Part shown: positions 1 to 6,150 of the stretch, one piece after another
Layout of the letters: each line of letters opens with the position of its first letter
How positions within the stretch are numbered: position 1 is the first letter of the stretch
Assembly: GCA_023445955.1 (NCBI GenBank)
Contig: JAEXJH010000579.1
Coordinates: 1 to 9,387, forward strand
DNA from: Pseudomonadota bacterium
GTDB taxonomy: Bacteria > Pseudomonadota > Alphaproteobacteria > Caulobacterales > Caulobacteraceae
DNA: 9,387 nt
Direction of reading: 5' to 3'
Notes under the pieces: model-generated
What the model saw: only the letters and a program-made list of their open reading frames with translations
The model's database searches: none
What the model was told of the DNA's origin: nothing
Made by a program: the position numbers and the translations under genes

Positions 1-541
1 CACCCGCCACGATCAGCTTGGGCTTTTCCTTCTGCGCCATCTCGGCGACGTTGTCGTAGTCGATCAGGTGGGTGTCCTCGGACACCTTGTAGGTCACCGG
101 GCGGAACCACTTGCCCGACTGGTTGGCGGGCGAGCCGTGGGTCAGGTGGCCGCCGGCGGCCAGGTCCATGCCCATGAAGGTGTCGCCCGGCTGCAGCAGC
201 GACATGAACACCGACTGGTTGGCCTGCGAGCCCGAGTGCGGCTGGACGTTGGCGAAGGCCGCGCCGAACAGCTGCTTGGCGCGCTCGATCGCGATCGTCT
301 CGATTTCGTCGACATATTCGCAGCCGCCGTAATAGCGCTTGCCCGGGTAACCCTCGGCGTACTTGTTGGTCAGGATCGAGCCCTGGGCCTCCAGCACCGC
401 CTTCGAGACGATGTTCTCCGAGGCGATCAGCTCGATCTGGTTCTGCTGACGGTCCAGCTCCAGACCGATGCGGTCGAAGATGTCCTTGTCCGCGGTGGCG
501 AGGTCCGCGCCGAAAAAGGCGCTGGTGGTGGCTTGAGTCAT
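1..541 (-). CDS. glyA: Serine hydroxymethyltransferase, N-terminal part (runs off left edge)
   Basis: This PLP enzyme interconverts serine plus tetrahydrofolate with glycine plus 5,10-methylene-tetrahydrofolate in the cytoplasm. It is the main source of glycine and one-carbon units. Only the first 180 residues lie in the window; the family is usually about 415-430 residues, so the PLP lysine and C-terminal domain are missing. Family hallmarks are clear: IELIASEN near residues 36-43, the [17 protein letters not shown] stretch near 59-75, QPHSGSQAN near 100-108, and the AAGGHLTHG segment near 128-136. The ATG at 541-539 is preceded by GGAGAG about five bases upstream, a good ribosome binding site, and the protein starts at the usual distance before the first conserved block. 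It is divergent from the mucR-type gene, with a 164-base spacer. The family assignment is close to certain. Confidence 0.97.
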   Translation of the reverse strand, partial: MTQATTSAFFGADLATADKDIFDRIGLELDRQQNQIELIASENIVSKAVLEAQGSILTNKYAEGYPGKRYYGGCEYVDEIETIAIERAKQLFGAAFANVQPHSGSQANQSVFMSLLQPGDTFMGMDLAAGGHLTHGSPANQSGKWFRPVTYKVSEDTHLIDYDNVAEMAQKEKPKLIVAG

Positions 542-705
542 TTCGCTCTCCGGGCGTTTGGGGGAGTCGGCAGAGGCGCCCTCTTTAACGGGATAGGCGC
601 GGTGATCAATCTCGGAACCACATGTCGCGTTACGCGTTGCCGTCCTGCAGGGCGGTGCTCAACCCCTGCGGAGTTCAAGCGACAACAACGGGAATGGGGT
701 ATCTC
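542..705. other. Divergent glyA / mucR intergenic region
   Basis: This 164-base spacer separates two divergently transcribed genes and should carry promoters for both. The glyA ribosome binding site lies at its left end. On the plus strand, an in-frame ATG at 622 would extend the MucR-type protein by 28 residues. That extension looks unlike the family and would overlap the candidate promoter at 637-664, so I treat the stretch as non-coding. I found no convincing glyA promoter. Confidence 0.6.
637..664 (+). promoter_or_regulatory. Candidate housekeeping promoter for the mucR-type gene
   Basis: TTGCCGT at 637-643 and GCTCAACC at 657-664 are separated by 13 bases. They resemble the Caulobacter sigma-73 consensus (TTGACGS, 10-14 bases, GCTANAWC), with mismatches in both boxes. 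The predicted start of transcription would leave an untranslated leader of roughly 35 bases before the ATG at 706. This is a by-eye motif match only. Confidence 0.3.
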
Positions 706-1149
706 ATGGCGTCTCAGGGTACTGGCGTGGACACGGCGAACGGCAACGATGTCGACATCCTGGGACTTAGCGCTGAGATCGTGGCGGCCTATGTCGGCCA
801 GAACACCGTCTCCCAGACGGCCATTCCGGACCTGATCCGCACGGTTCACCAGGCGCTCGCCTCGTTGAACGGCGGCGGCGAGACCCCGCAACCGATGGAA
901 AAGGCCAAGCCGGCCGTGCCGGTCGGCCGCTCGGTGCAGCACGACTTCATCATCTGCCTGGAAGACGGGAAGAAGTTGAAGATGCTGAAGCGCTACCTGC
1001 GCTCGCACTACGACATGAGCCCCGAGGAATACCGTCGCAAGTGGGGCCTGCCCCCGGACTATCCGATGGTGGCGCCGGCCTATGCGGCCCGTCGCTCGGA
1101 CTTCGCCAAGAAGATCGGCCTGGGCAAGGGCGTGCGGCGCGGCAGCTGA
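706..1149 (+). CDS. MucR/Ros-family zinc-finger-like transcriptional regulator
   Basis: A 147-residue member of the Ros/MucR family, DNA-binding regulators common in alphaproteobacteria. They control exopolysaccharide, motility and cell-cycle genes, and bind AT-rich targets. The N-terminal part (about 15-55) is the helical region thought to mediate oligomerisation. The DNA-binding domain spans about 78-141, with the family blocks MSPEEYRRKWGL and DYPMVAPAYA and the basic FAKKIGLGKG tail. At the Ros zinc ligand positions (Cys-x2-Cys-x9-His-x3-His-His) this protein has C84, D87, Y97, H101 and Y102. The second Cys is therefore Asp, as in many MucR proteins, and the first His is Tyr. The ATG at 706 follows a G-rich GGAATGGGG stretch and gives the normal family length; the ATG at 622 is rejected. 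A strong terminator follows 25 bases after the stop, so it is probably monocistronic. Caulobacter species carry more than one MucR paralogue, so I give no paralogue number. Confidence 0.93.
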   Translation: MASQGTGVDTANGNDVDILGLSAEIVAAYVGQNTVSQTAIPDLIRTVHQALASLNGGGETPQPMEKAKPAVPVGRSVQHDFIICLEDGKKLKMLKRYLRSHYDMSPEEYRRKWGLPPDYPMVAPAYAARRSDFAKKIGLGKGVRRGS

Positions 1150-1174
1150 TCGCCTCAAGGCTTCGAGACACGCG

Positions 1175-1202
1175 AACGCCGCCGGATCCCGGCGGCGTTT
1201 TT
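1175..1202 (+). terminator. Intrinsic terminator after the mucR-type gene
   Basis: A perfect 11-bp stem (AACGCCGCCGG at 1175-1185 pairing with CCGGCGGCGTT at 1189-1199) closes a 3-base loop and runs into a T-tract at 1198-1202. It begins 25 bases after the stop codon. On the opposite strand the stem is not followed by a T-run, so it mainly serves plus-strand transcription. It also lies downstream of hemA, which converges on it. Confidence 0.9.
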
Positions 1203-1251
1203 CGTTTCGACGATGTGCGGTTCGGTCGAAGCTGAAGGTGCGTCTATTCCT

Positions 1252-2478
1252 TTAGGCCGCGTGGCCGCCCATACGGGCGACGTTGCAGTGAGCCCACAGC
1301 TTTTCCATCGAAGCGACCAGCTTGCGCATCATCTCATCGGTGTGGAACGGCGTCGGCGTGAAGCGCAGGCGCTCGGTGCCGCGCGGCACGGTCGGATAGT
1401 TGATCGGTTGCACATAGACGCCGTGATCGGCCAGCAGCATGTCGCTGATCAGCTTGGTGTGGACGGGGTCGCCGACCAGAACCGGGACGATGTGGCTGTC
1501 GTTTTCCATGACCGGCAGGCCGGCGGCCTTGAACATGGCCTTCAGGGTCGCGGCGCGCTCCTGGTGAATCTCGCGCACTTCGGGGTGCTGCTTCAGCCAG
1601 CGGACGCTGGCCAGTGCGCCGGCGACCAGGGCGGGCGGCAGCGAGGTGGTGAAGATGAAGCCCGAAGCCATCAGGCGGATGGCGTCGATCACCTCGGCGT
1701 CGCCGGCGATGTAGCCGCCCATGACGCCGAACGCCTTGCCCAGCGTGCCTTCGATGATGTCGATCTGGTCCATCAGGCCGTCGCGCTCGGCGACGCCGCC
1801 CCCGCGCCGACCCTACATGCCGACCGCATGGACCTCGTCCAGATAGGTCATGGCGCCGTATTTCTTGGCCAAGGCAGCCGTGGCGCGGATGTCGGCGATG
1901 TCGCCGTCCATCGAATAGACGCTCTCGAACGCGACCATCTTGGGCGCGTCGGCCGGGGCGGCCGCCAGCAGCTCTTCCAGATGCGCCAGATCGTTGTGGC
2001 GGAACACCTTGCGAGGACCGCCGCCGTTGCGGATGCCGGCGATCATCGAGGCGTGGTTCAGCTCGTCCGAGAAGATGATCAGGCCGGGCAGGATCTTCTG
2101 CACCACCGACAGGCTGGCCTCGTTCGAGACGTAGCCCGAGGTGAACAGCAGCGCGCCTTCCTTGCCGTGCAGGTCGGCCAGCTCGGCCTCCAGCAGGACG
2201 TGGTCGTGGTTGGTGCCCGAGATGTTGCGGGTGCCGCCCGAGCCCGAGCCGTGCGCGTCGACGGCCGCCTTCATGGCGTCCATGACGACGGGGTTCTGGC
2301 CCTGGCCGAGATAGTCGTTGCTGCACCAGACCACGACTTCGCGTTCCGAGCCGTCCTGGCGGGTCCAGGTGGCGCGCGGGAACTGCCCACGCTGTCGCTT
2401 CAGGTCGGCGAAGACCCGGTAACGGCCCTCTTCGCGGATCTGGTCGACGGCGCTGCGGAACGCGGCTTTGTAGTCCAT
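1252..2478 (-). pseudogene. hemA: 5-aminolevulinate synthase, full length but interrupted by an in-frame amber codon
   Basis: ALA synthase condenses glycine and succinyl-CoA to 5-aminolevulinate, the first step of haem synthesis by the C4 route, in the cytoplasm with PLP. The reading frame is 409 codons including the TAA stop, the normal family length. Recognisable blocks are WCSNDYLG (51-58), the [11 protein letters not shown] glycine-rich stretch (78-88), [13 protein letters not shown] (138-150), SVYSMDGD (186-193), DEVHAVG with D214 and H217 (214-220), and EGTLGKAFG with the expected PLP lysine K248. Codon 222 (1815-1813) is TAG where the family has Tyr (VGMYG[P/A]RGGG). Codon 224 is CGG (Arg) where Pro or Ala is usual. 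The frame is unchanged before and after, so this is substitution and not an indel. Read literally, the gene yields a 221-residue fragment lacking K248; ATG 1773 lies downstream but has no ribosome binding site. ALA synthase should be essential here unless another ALA route or a paralogue exists, so sequence error is the leading explanation. The start at 2478 has GGAGG rather far upstream (about 14 bases) and GAGA closer. Confidence 0.93.
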
Positions 2479-2655
2479 GTCGGTCTCTTAAACCTCCGGT
2501 CGGATGGGCCGGAAGTCCCCTTATTCACGGCACGGCTTTTCGCACCAAGCGTCGGCAGTGTCCATCTACGGACGTTTACCTACAAATTGAATTGCGCGAT
2601 TGGCCGCATCGATTTCGTCAATGAACACCCTCGCGAATGGCGGGTCTTGGCCGAT
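2479..2655. other. Intergenic region upstream of hemA
   Basis: This 177-base spacer lies between the end of the 3-hydroxyisobutyrate dehydrogenase gene and hemA, both on the minus strand. It is more AT-rich than its surroundings around 2575-2595. I looked for a clear FNR/FixK box (TTGAT-N4-ATCAA), since haem genes are often oxygen regulated, and for a CtrA full site; I saw neither. No clear rho-independent terminator follows the upstream gene, so read-through into hemA is possible. Confidence 0.5.
2597..2621 (-). promoter_or_regulatory. Possible hemA promoter
   Basis: On the minus strand, TTGACGA at 2621-2615 matches the Caulobacter -35 consensus TTGACGS in six of seven bases. After 10 bases comes GCCAATCG (2604-2597), only a loose match to GCTANAWC. 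It would give a leader of more than 100 bases before the hemA ATG. It is a weak by-eye candidate. Confidence 0.22.
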
Positions 2656-3552
2656 TCAGGCCAGTTTCGCCAGCTTTCCGCGCAGTAACTCGATGACGGC
2701 CGAGAAGTCCTTGGCCCCAAAGCCGTTGCCGTCGAACAGGGCGTACAGCGCCTCGGCCTGCGCGCCCATCGGGGTGCTGGCGCCGGCCTTGGACGCGGCT
2801 TCTTGCGCCAGTTTCAGGTCCTTCAGCATCATGGCCGTGGCGAAACCGCCCTCATAGTGGCGGTCGGCCGGAGTCTGCGGCCCGACGCCCGGCACCGGGC
2901 AATAGCTGGTCACCGACCAGCACTGGCCCGACGACTTGCTGGCGATCTCGAAGAAGCGATCGGCGGCCAGGCCCAGCTTCTCGGCCAGGGCGAAGGCCTC
3001 GCAGGTGCCCAGCATCGAGACGCCCAGCAGCATGTTGTTGCAGATCTTGGCCGCCTGCCCGGCTCCGTGATCGCCGGCATGGATCGTCACGCGCGACATC
3101 GGGGCCAGGGCGTCCTCGATGGCCGGGAAGTCGACCGCCGCGCAGCCGACCATGAAGGCCAGGGTGCCGGCCTCGGCGGCCATGACGCCGCCCGACACCG
3201 GCGCGTCGGCGAACCGGAAGCCGGCCTCCGCCCCCGGCCCCCCCACCGCGCGAGCCCTCTCGACATAGATGGTCGAGCAGTCGATCAGCAGGGCCGATTT
3301 GGGCGCGCTCTTGAGGATCTGTTCGCCATAGACCGAGCGCACGTGCGGACCGGCCGGCAGCATGGTGATCACCACCTCGGCGTCCGCTACGGCCTCGGCC
3401 ACCGAAGCCGCCGCCTGGCAACCCGCCGCCACAGCCCGCTCGACCGCTGCCGCCGACAGGTCAAAGGCGCGGACCGTGTGGCCGGCCTTGGCCTGGTTGG
3501 CGGCCATGCCGCCGCCCATGTTGCCCAGGCCGATGAAGGCGATGCTGGTCAT
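2656..3552 (-). CDS. mmsB: 3-hydroxyisobutyrate dehydrogenase (valine degradation)
   Basis: A 298-residue beta-hydroxyacid dehydrogenase that oxidises 3-hydroxyisobutyrate to methylmalonate semialdehyde with NAD+, a late step of valine catabolism. The length is typical for MmsB. The N-terminal Rossmann motif GLGNMG is at 8-13, the substrate-binding DAPVSGG at 117-123, the GAGQAAKICNN helix with the expected catalytic K169 at 163-173, and a conserved MLKDLKLA segment at 242-249. The start at 3552 has AGGGAG about eight bases upstream. Residues 96-108 look odd: Tyr follows CSTI where Asp or Ser is usual, then Arg at 99, and a VGGPGAE stretch replaces the usual Ala-rich helix. The DNA there contains a run of seven C on the plus strand. 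The valine-pathway hydrolase and acyl-CoA dehydrogenase upstream on the same strand support MmsB over other members of the family such as tartronate semialdehyde reductase. Confidence 0.92.
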   Translation of the reverse strand: MTSIAFIGLGNMGGGMAANQAKAGHTVRAFDLSAAAVERAVAAGCQAAASVAEAVADAEVVITMLPAGPHVRSVYGEQILKSAPKSALLIDCSTIYVERARAVGGPGAEAGFRFADAPVSGGVMAAEAGTLAFMVGCAAVDFPAIEDALAPMSRVTIHAGDHGAGQAAKICNNMLLGVSMLGTCEAFALAEKLGLAADRFFEIASKSSGQCWSVTSYCPVPGVGPQTPADRHYEGGFATAMMLKDLKLAQEAASKAGASTPMGAQAEALYALFDGNGFGAKDFSAVIELLRGKLAKLA

Positions 3553-3576
3553 CGTGAAGCTCCCTGCAAATGCGAA

Positions 3577-3595
3577 CCGCGCCTCATGGGCGCGG
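3577..3595 (-). terminator. Intergenic hairpin, possible weak terminator
   Basis: A perfect 7-bp GC stem (CCGCGCC at 3577-3583, GGCGCGG at 3589-3595) with a 5-base loop lies between the methyltransferase stop (3629) and the mmsB start (3552). On the minus strand it is followed by TTCGCATTTG, not a proper T-run. It could attenuate read-through, act as an mRNA-processing stem in the mmsB leader, or be incidental. Confidence 0.35.
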
Positions 3596-3628
3596 CTCTT
3601 ATCGTTGTCTTTCGTGGTCTTTTGAGGT

Positions 3629-4432
3629 TCAGCGCGCCGTCGCGGGCTTGCGGAACTTGTAGACGAACTGGTCGGTCTTGCCGCGGATGGCGGCGTCGAA
3701 GACGTTGGCCTTGCGGGTGTCGCCCGGGTCGCGCAGCACGCGGCTCTCGCCCTCGAAGATGAAGCCGGCGGCCGTGACCTCCGAGCGGACCACCGCCGAG
3801 TCGATGCGGTGCAGGGTCTCGGTGTCGCGCAGGCCCGAGCCCGCCTCGGCCGAGTGGTCGATGACCAGGAACACGCCGCCCGGCTTCAGGGACCTGAAGA
3901 TCTGGCGGTTCACGACGCCCAGGTCGGCGGGGCCCATGAACTTGTCGTGCATGTCGTGATAGTTCTGGGCCGTGTGCCCCAGATCCAGCTTCTCGGGCGC
4001 GCCGAAGTTGGGCAGCGTGTTCAGGATCACCTTCACGTTCGAATAGGCCGGGTCGCGGGCGATGGCGTTCACCGCCGGCTCGCGCTTGGCCAGCTTGGTC
4101 AGCTCGTCGGGCACATAGGCGTAGACCACGCCTCGGGGACCGACCGACTTGGCCAGGATGCGGGTGAAGTAGCCGCCGCCCGGGATCAGGTCGGCGACCT
4201 TGGCGCCCGGACGCACGCCGGCGAAGGTCAGCACTTCACCGGGGTGACGATTGGCGTCGCGGACCATGTCGGCGGCCGGACGCGACGGATCGCTGAGTGC
4301 GGCGGCGATGTTCGGCGCGACGGCCGCAGCCACCGGGCCCGGTGGCGGCGGCGGCGGGGGTCCCATCATCGGCTGGGTGGCGCAGGCCGCGAGGCCCAGC
4401 ACGGCGACGAGACTGAGAAGCGGCTTACGCAT
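3629..4432 (-). CDS. Predicted class I SAM-dependent methyltransferase, exported lipoprotein
   Basis: A 267-residue protein with a lipoprotein signal: a short hydrophobic stretch from residue 5 ends in the lipobox LAAC (14-17), so C17 would be lipidated. A proline-rich linker with seven consecutive Pro (25-31) follows. The globular part from about 50 has a methyltransferase-like core: VADLIPGGGYFTRIL (79-93) in the SAM-binding motif I position, an NYHDMHD block (157-163), and SLKPGGVFLVIDH (181-193) resembling the motif preceding strand 5. This resembles the exported predicted methyltransferases of the COG4798 type, whose substrate is not known to me. SAM is not thought to be available in the periplasm, so its activity is uncertain. 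The start at 4432 has GGAAGGA six bases upstream. It lies between two valine-degradation genes on the same strand, 57 bases after the hydrolase stop and 76 bases before mmsB, but nothing in the protein ties it to that pathway. Confidence 0.85.
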   Translation of the reverse strand: MRKPLLSLVAVLGLAACATQPMMGPPPPPPPGPVAAAVAPNIAAALSDPSRPAADMVRDANRHPGEVLTFAGVRPGAKVADLIPGGGYFTRILAKSVGPRGVVYAYVPDELTKLAKREPAVNAIARDPAYSNVKVILNTLPNFGAPEKLDLGHTAQNYHDMHDKFMGPADLGVVNRQIFRSLKPGGVFLVIDHSAEAGSGLRDTETLHRIDSAVVRSEVTAAGFIFEGESRVLRDPGDTRKANVFDAAIRGKTDQFVYKFRKPATAR

Positions 4433-4489
4433 GGCAATCCTTCCGAACCGACGTGTTCTTGTTACTGTGACCCTAGCCTAGACTATCCG

Positions 4490-5542
4490 CTACGTCAGCG
4501 GCGCCCATTCTTCGCCGGCGGGAAGCGGGGCGAAAATCTCGTCGAGCATGGCGTCGGTGACCCCCACCAGCGTCGCGGGGTTCCACTTCGGCGCATTGTC
4601 CTTGTCGACGATCACGGCCCGTACGCCCTCGATGAAGTCGTGCTTCATCACCACGCGCGAGCCGATGCGGTACTCCATGGCCATGTTGTCGGCGAAGTCG
4701 GTCATGGCCGCGCCGCGCTTCAACTGCTCGAAGGCGACCTTCATCGTCTGGGGCGACTTGGTCTGCATCACCGCCAGCTGGGCCTTGCCCCAGTCGCTGG
4801 AGTCGAGGGTCAGGAACTCGACGATTTCCTCGACACTCTCGCCGGCGAACAGGCGGTTGAGGTCCTGCTCGAAGCCCAGCAGCGCGGCCTTGCCGGCGTC
4901 GGCGCGGTACTTCTTCAGGATCTCCTCAATGCGGCGCGGGTCGGCGACGATGGCCTTTTTCAACCCCGCGATGGCGCCGAACTCGACGAAGTGGGTGGCG
5001 ATACCCAGCCGCATGCAGTCCGCGCCCTTGATCCGCGCGCCGGTCAGGGCCAGCCACAGCCCCGCCTTGCCCGGCAGGCGCGGCAGGTACCAGCCGCCGC
5101 CGACATCCGGGAACAGGCCGATGCCGGTCTCGGGCATGGCGAAGGTCGTGCGCTCGGTGGCGATCCGCACGTGGGCGGGCATCGAGATGCCGACGCCGCC
5201 GCCCATGACGATGCCGTCCATCACCGCCACGACCGGCGTGTCATAGGTGAACAGCAGGTGGTTCAGCTGGTACTCGGTGTGGAAGAAGGCCCGCGCCTCG
5301 ACGCCGTCCTTGGCGCCGCTTTCGGCCAGCATGCGGATGTCGCCGCCGGCGCAGAAGCCGCGCTCGCCGGCGTGGTCGATCAGGACCATGTAGATCTCGG
5401 GGTCTTCCTGCCAGTCCAGCAGCGCGCCGATCATCGTCTCGCACATGCCCTGGGTCAGGGCGTGCAGAGCCTTGGGGCGATTGAGCGTGATGCGGCCGAC
5501 GTTCTTCTCGACGCTGATCAGGACTTCGGGTTCGTCGGTCAT
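4490..5542 (-). CDS. 3-hydroxyisobutyryl-CoA hydrolase (enoyl-CoA hydratase superfamily)
   Basis: A 350-residue crotonase-superfamily protein that most likely hydrolyses 3-hydroxyisobutyryl-CoA to free 3-hydroxyisobutyrate in valine breakdown. It is longer than ordinary enoyl-CoA hydratases (about 260 residues) and matches the hydrolase subgroup. The oxyanion-hole segments are FCAGGDIRM (63-71) and MGGGVGISM (113-121). The subgroup hallmark PETGIGLFPDVGG (137-149) carries the catalytic pair expected at E138 and D146. The C-terminal part contains the HDFIEGVRAVIVDKD and KWNPATL segments that end such hydrolases. The start at 5542 is chosen because AGGA, overlapping the TAG stop of the upstream phosphatase gene, lies just ahead of it. 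A longer frame to 5755 exists, but its 71 extra residues are arginine-rich and overlap the phosphatase gene. The product is the substrate of the downstream 3-hydroxyisobutyrate dehydrogenase. Databases often label such proteins only as enoyl-CoA hydratase. Confidence 0.93.
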   Translation of the reverse strand: MTDEPEVLISVEKNVGRITLNRPKALHALTQGMCETMIGALLDWQEDPEIYMVLIDHAGERGFCAGGDIRMLAESGAKDGVEARAFFHTEYQLNHLLFTYDTPVVAVMDGIVMGGGVGISMPAHVRIATERTTFAMPETGIGLFPDVGGGWYLPRLPGKAGLWLALTGARIKGADCMRLGIATHFVEFGAIAGLKKAIVADPRRIEEILKKYRADAGKAALLGFEQDLNRLFAGESVEEIVEFLTLDSSDWGKAQLAVMQTKSPQTMKVAFEQLKRGAAMTDFADNMAMEYRIGSRVVMKHDFIEGVRAVIVDKDNAPKWNPATLVGVTDAMLDEIFAPLPAGEEWAPLT

Positions 5543-5550
5543 ATTCAGTC

Positions 5551-6150
5551 CTAAGCGGGTTCGTCGACGGGCGCGCAGTCGAAGCGGTCGATCTGGCCGG
5601 CCATCAGGCGGTAGACGGCGTCCTGCGGGATGTCCTGGGCCAGGGTGTCGGCCTTCGAGAGGCCGGCATAGGCGCCGCGCAGCAGCCGGCCGGCGACGCC
5701 GTGGCTGACCACGATCAGCCGGCGCTCGGGCTCGGCGGCCTGCTCGGCCAGCCACGCGGTGAGGCGAGCCATCATGCCCTCATAGGTCTCGCCGCCCGGC
5801 GCGTGGAAGCCCCAGGCGTCGTCGCCGTGCAGATGCGGGTTCTCGCCCCTCACCTCCTCGCGCAGGCGGTTGGACCATTCGCCGACGTCGATCTCGACCA
5901 GGCGCTCGTCGATCGCCACCGGCAGGCCGAGGCGTGCGCCGATCGTCTCGGCCGTGTTCAGGGCGCGACGCAGCGGGCTGGCGACGATGCGCCACTCGGC
6001 CGGCGGATCGCGGCGGACCAGGTCGAACAGCAGCTCGCCCATCGCCGCCGCCTGGGCGCGGCCCAGCGGCGTCAGGTCCGACTCCGACCGCCCCTGCAGG
6101 CGCCCCTCGCGATTGTGGAAGGTCTCACCGTGGCGACAGAGATAGATCAC
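5551..6150 (-). CDS. Histidine phosphatase family protein (phosphoglycerate-mutase-like)
   Basis: A 199-residue protein of the branch-1 histidine phosphatase superfamily, which transfers phosphate through a phosphohistidine. Motif CRHGET places R6 and nucleophile H7 at the N-terminus. SPLRRA (58-63) supplies a phosphate-binding Arg, E86 in LVEIDVGEW is the probable acid, and VVSHG (147-151) supplies H150. The length fits CobC, GpmB or broad phosphatases and is too short for classical dPGM (about 250). The substrate cannot be told from sequence. The start is GTG at 6150-6148, overlapping the TGA of the upstream acyl-CoA dehydrogenase by four bases (GTGA), so translation is probably coupled. 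The stop is eight bases before the hydrolase start, and TAGGA serves both as stop and as ribosome binding site. This places it firmly within the valine-degradation operon although it has no known step there. Confidence 0.92.
   Translation of the reverse strand: MIYLCRHGETFHNREGRLQGRSESDLTPLGRAQAAAMGELLFDLVRRDPPAEWRIVASPLRRALNTAETIGARLGLPVAIDERLVEIDVGEWSNRLREEVRGENPHLHGDDAWGFHAPGGETYEGMMARLTAWLAEQAAEPERRLIVVSHGVAGRLLRGAYAGLSKADTLAQDIPQDAVYRLMAGQIDRFDCAPVDEPA

Noticed and set aside
622..705. Upstream ATG extending the MucR-type protein by 28 residues
   Set aside because: The extension is unlike the family, and it would overlap the candidate promoter at 637-664. The ATG at 706 gives the usual length.
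1813..1815. TAG as a recoded amino acid (for example pyrrolysine)
   Set aside because: No pyrrolysine machinery is visible, the position is Tyr in the family, and Caulobacterales are not known to use pyrrolysine. Mutation or sequence error is simpler.
1252..2478. hemA split by a frameshift into two genes
   Set aside because: The two halves are in the same frame: 13 codons separate the TAG from the next ATG (1773), and the motif spacing is intact, so there is no indel.
1213..2688. 491-codon plus-strand open frame opposite hemA
   Set aside because: It is antisense to a gene with unmistakable ALA synthase motifs. Its composition (Arg, Ala, Gly, His, Asp, Val) is that of a shadow frame in GC-rich DNA.
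4468..4489. CTAG-rich stretch with the direct repeat CCTAG CCTAG between the methyltransferase and hydrolase genes
   Set aside because: CTAG is rare in many bacteria, but two short copies in a 57-base gap are too little to call a repeat element or binding site.
3809..5554. 581-codon plus-strand open frame
   Set aside because: It lies opposite the methyltransferase and hydrolase genes, crosses their boundary and shows no family motif; a GC-rich shadow.
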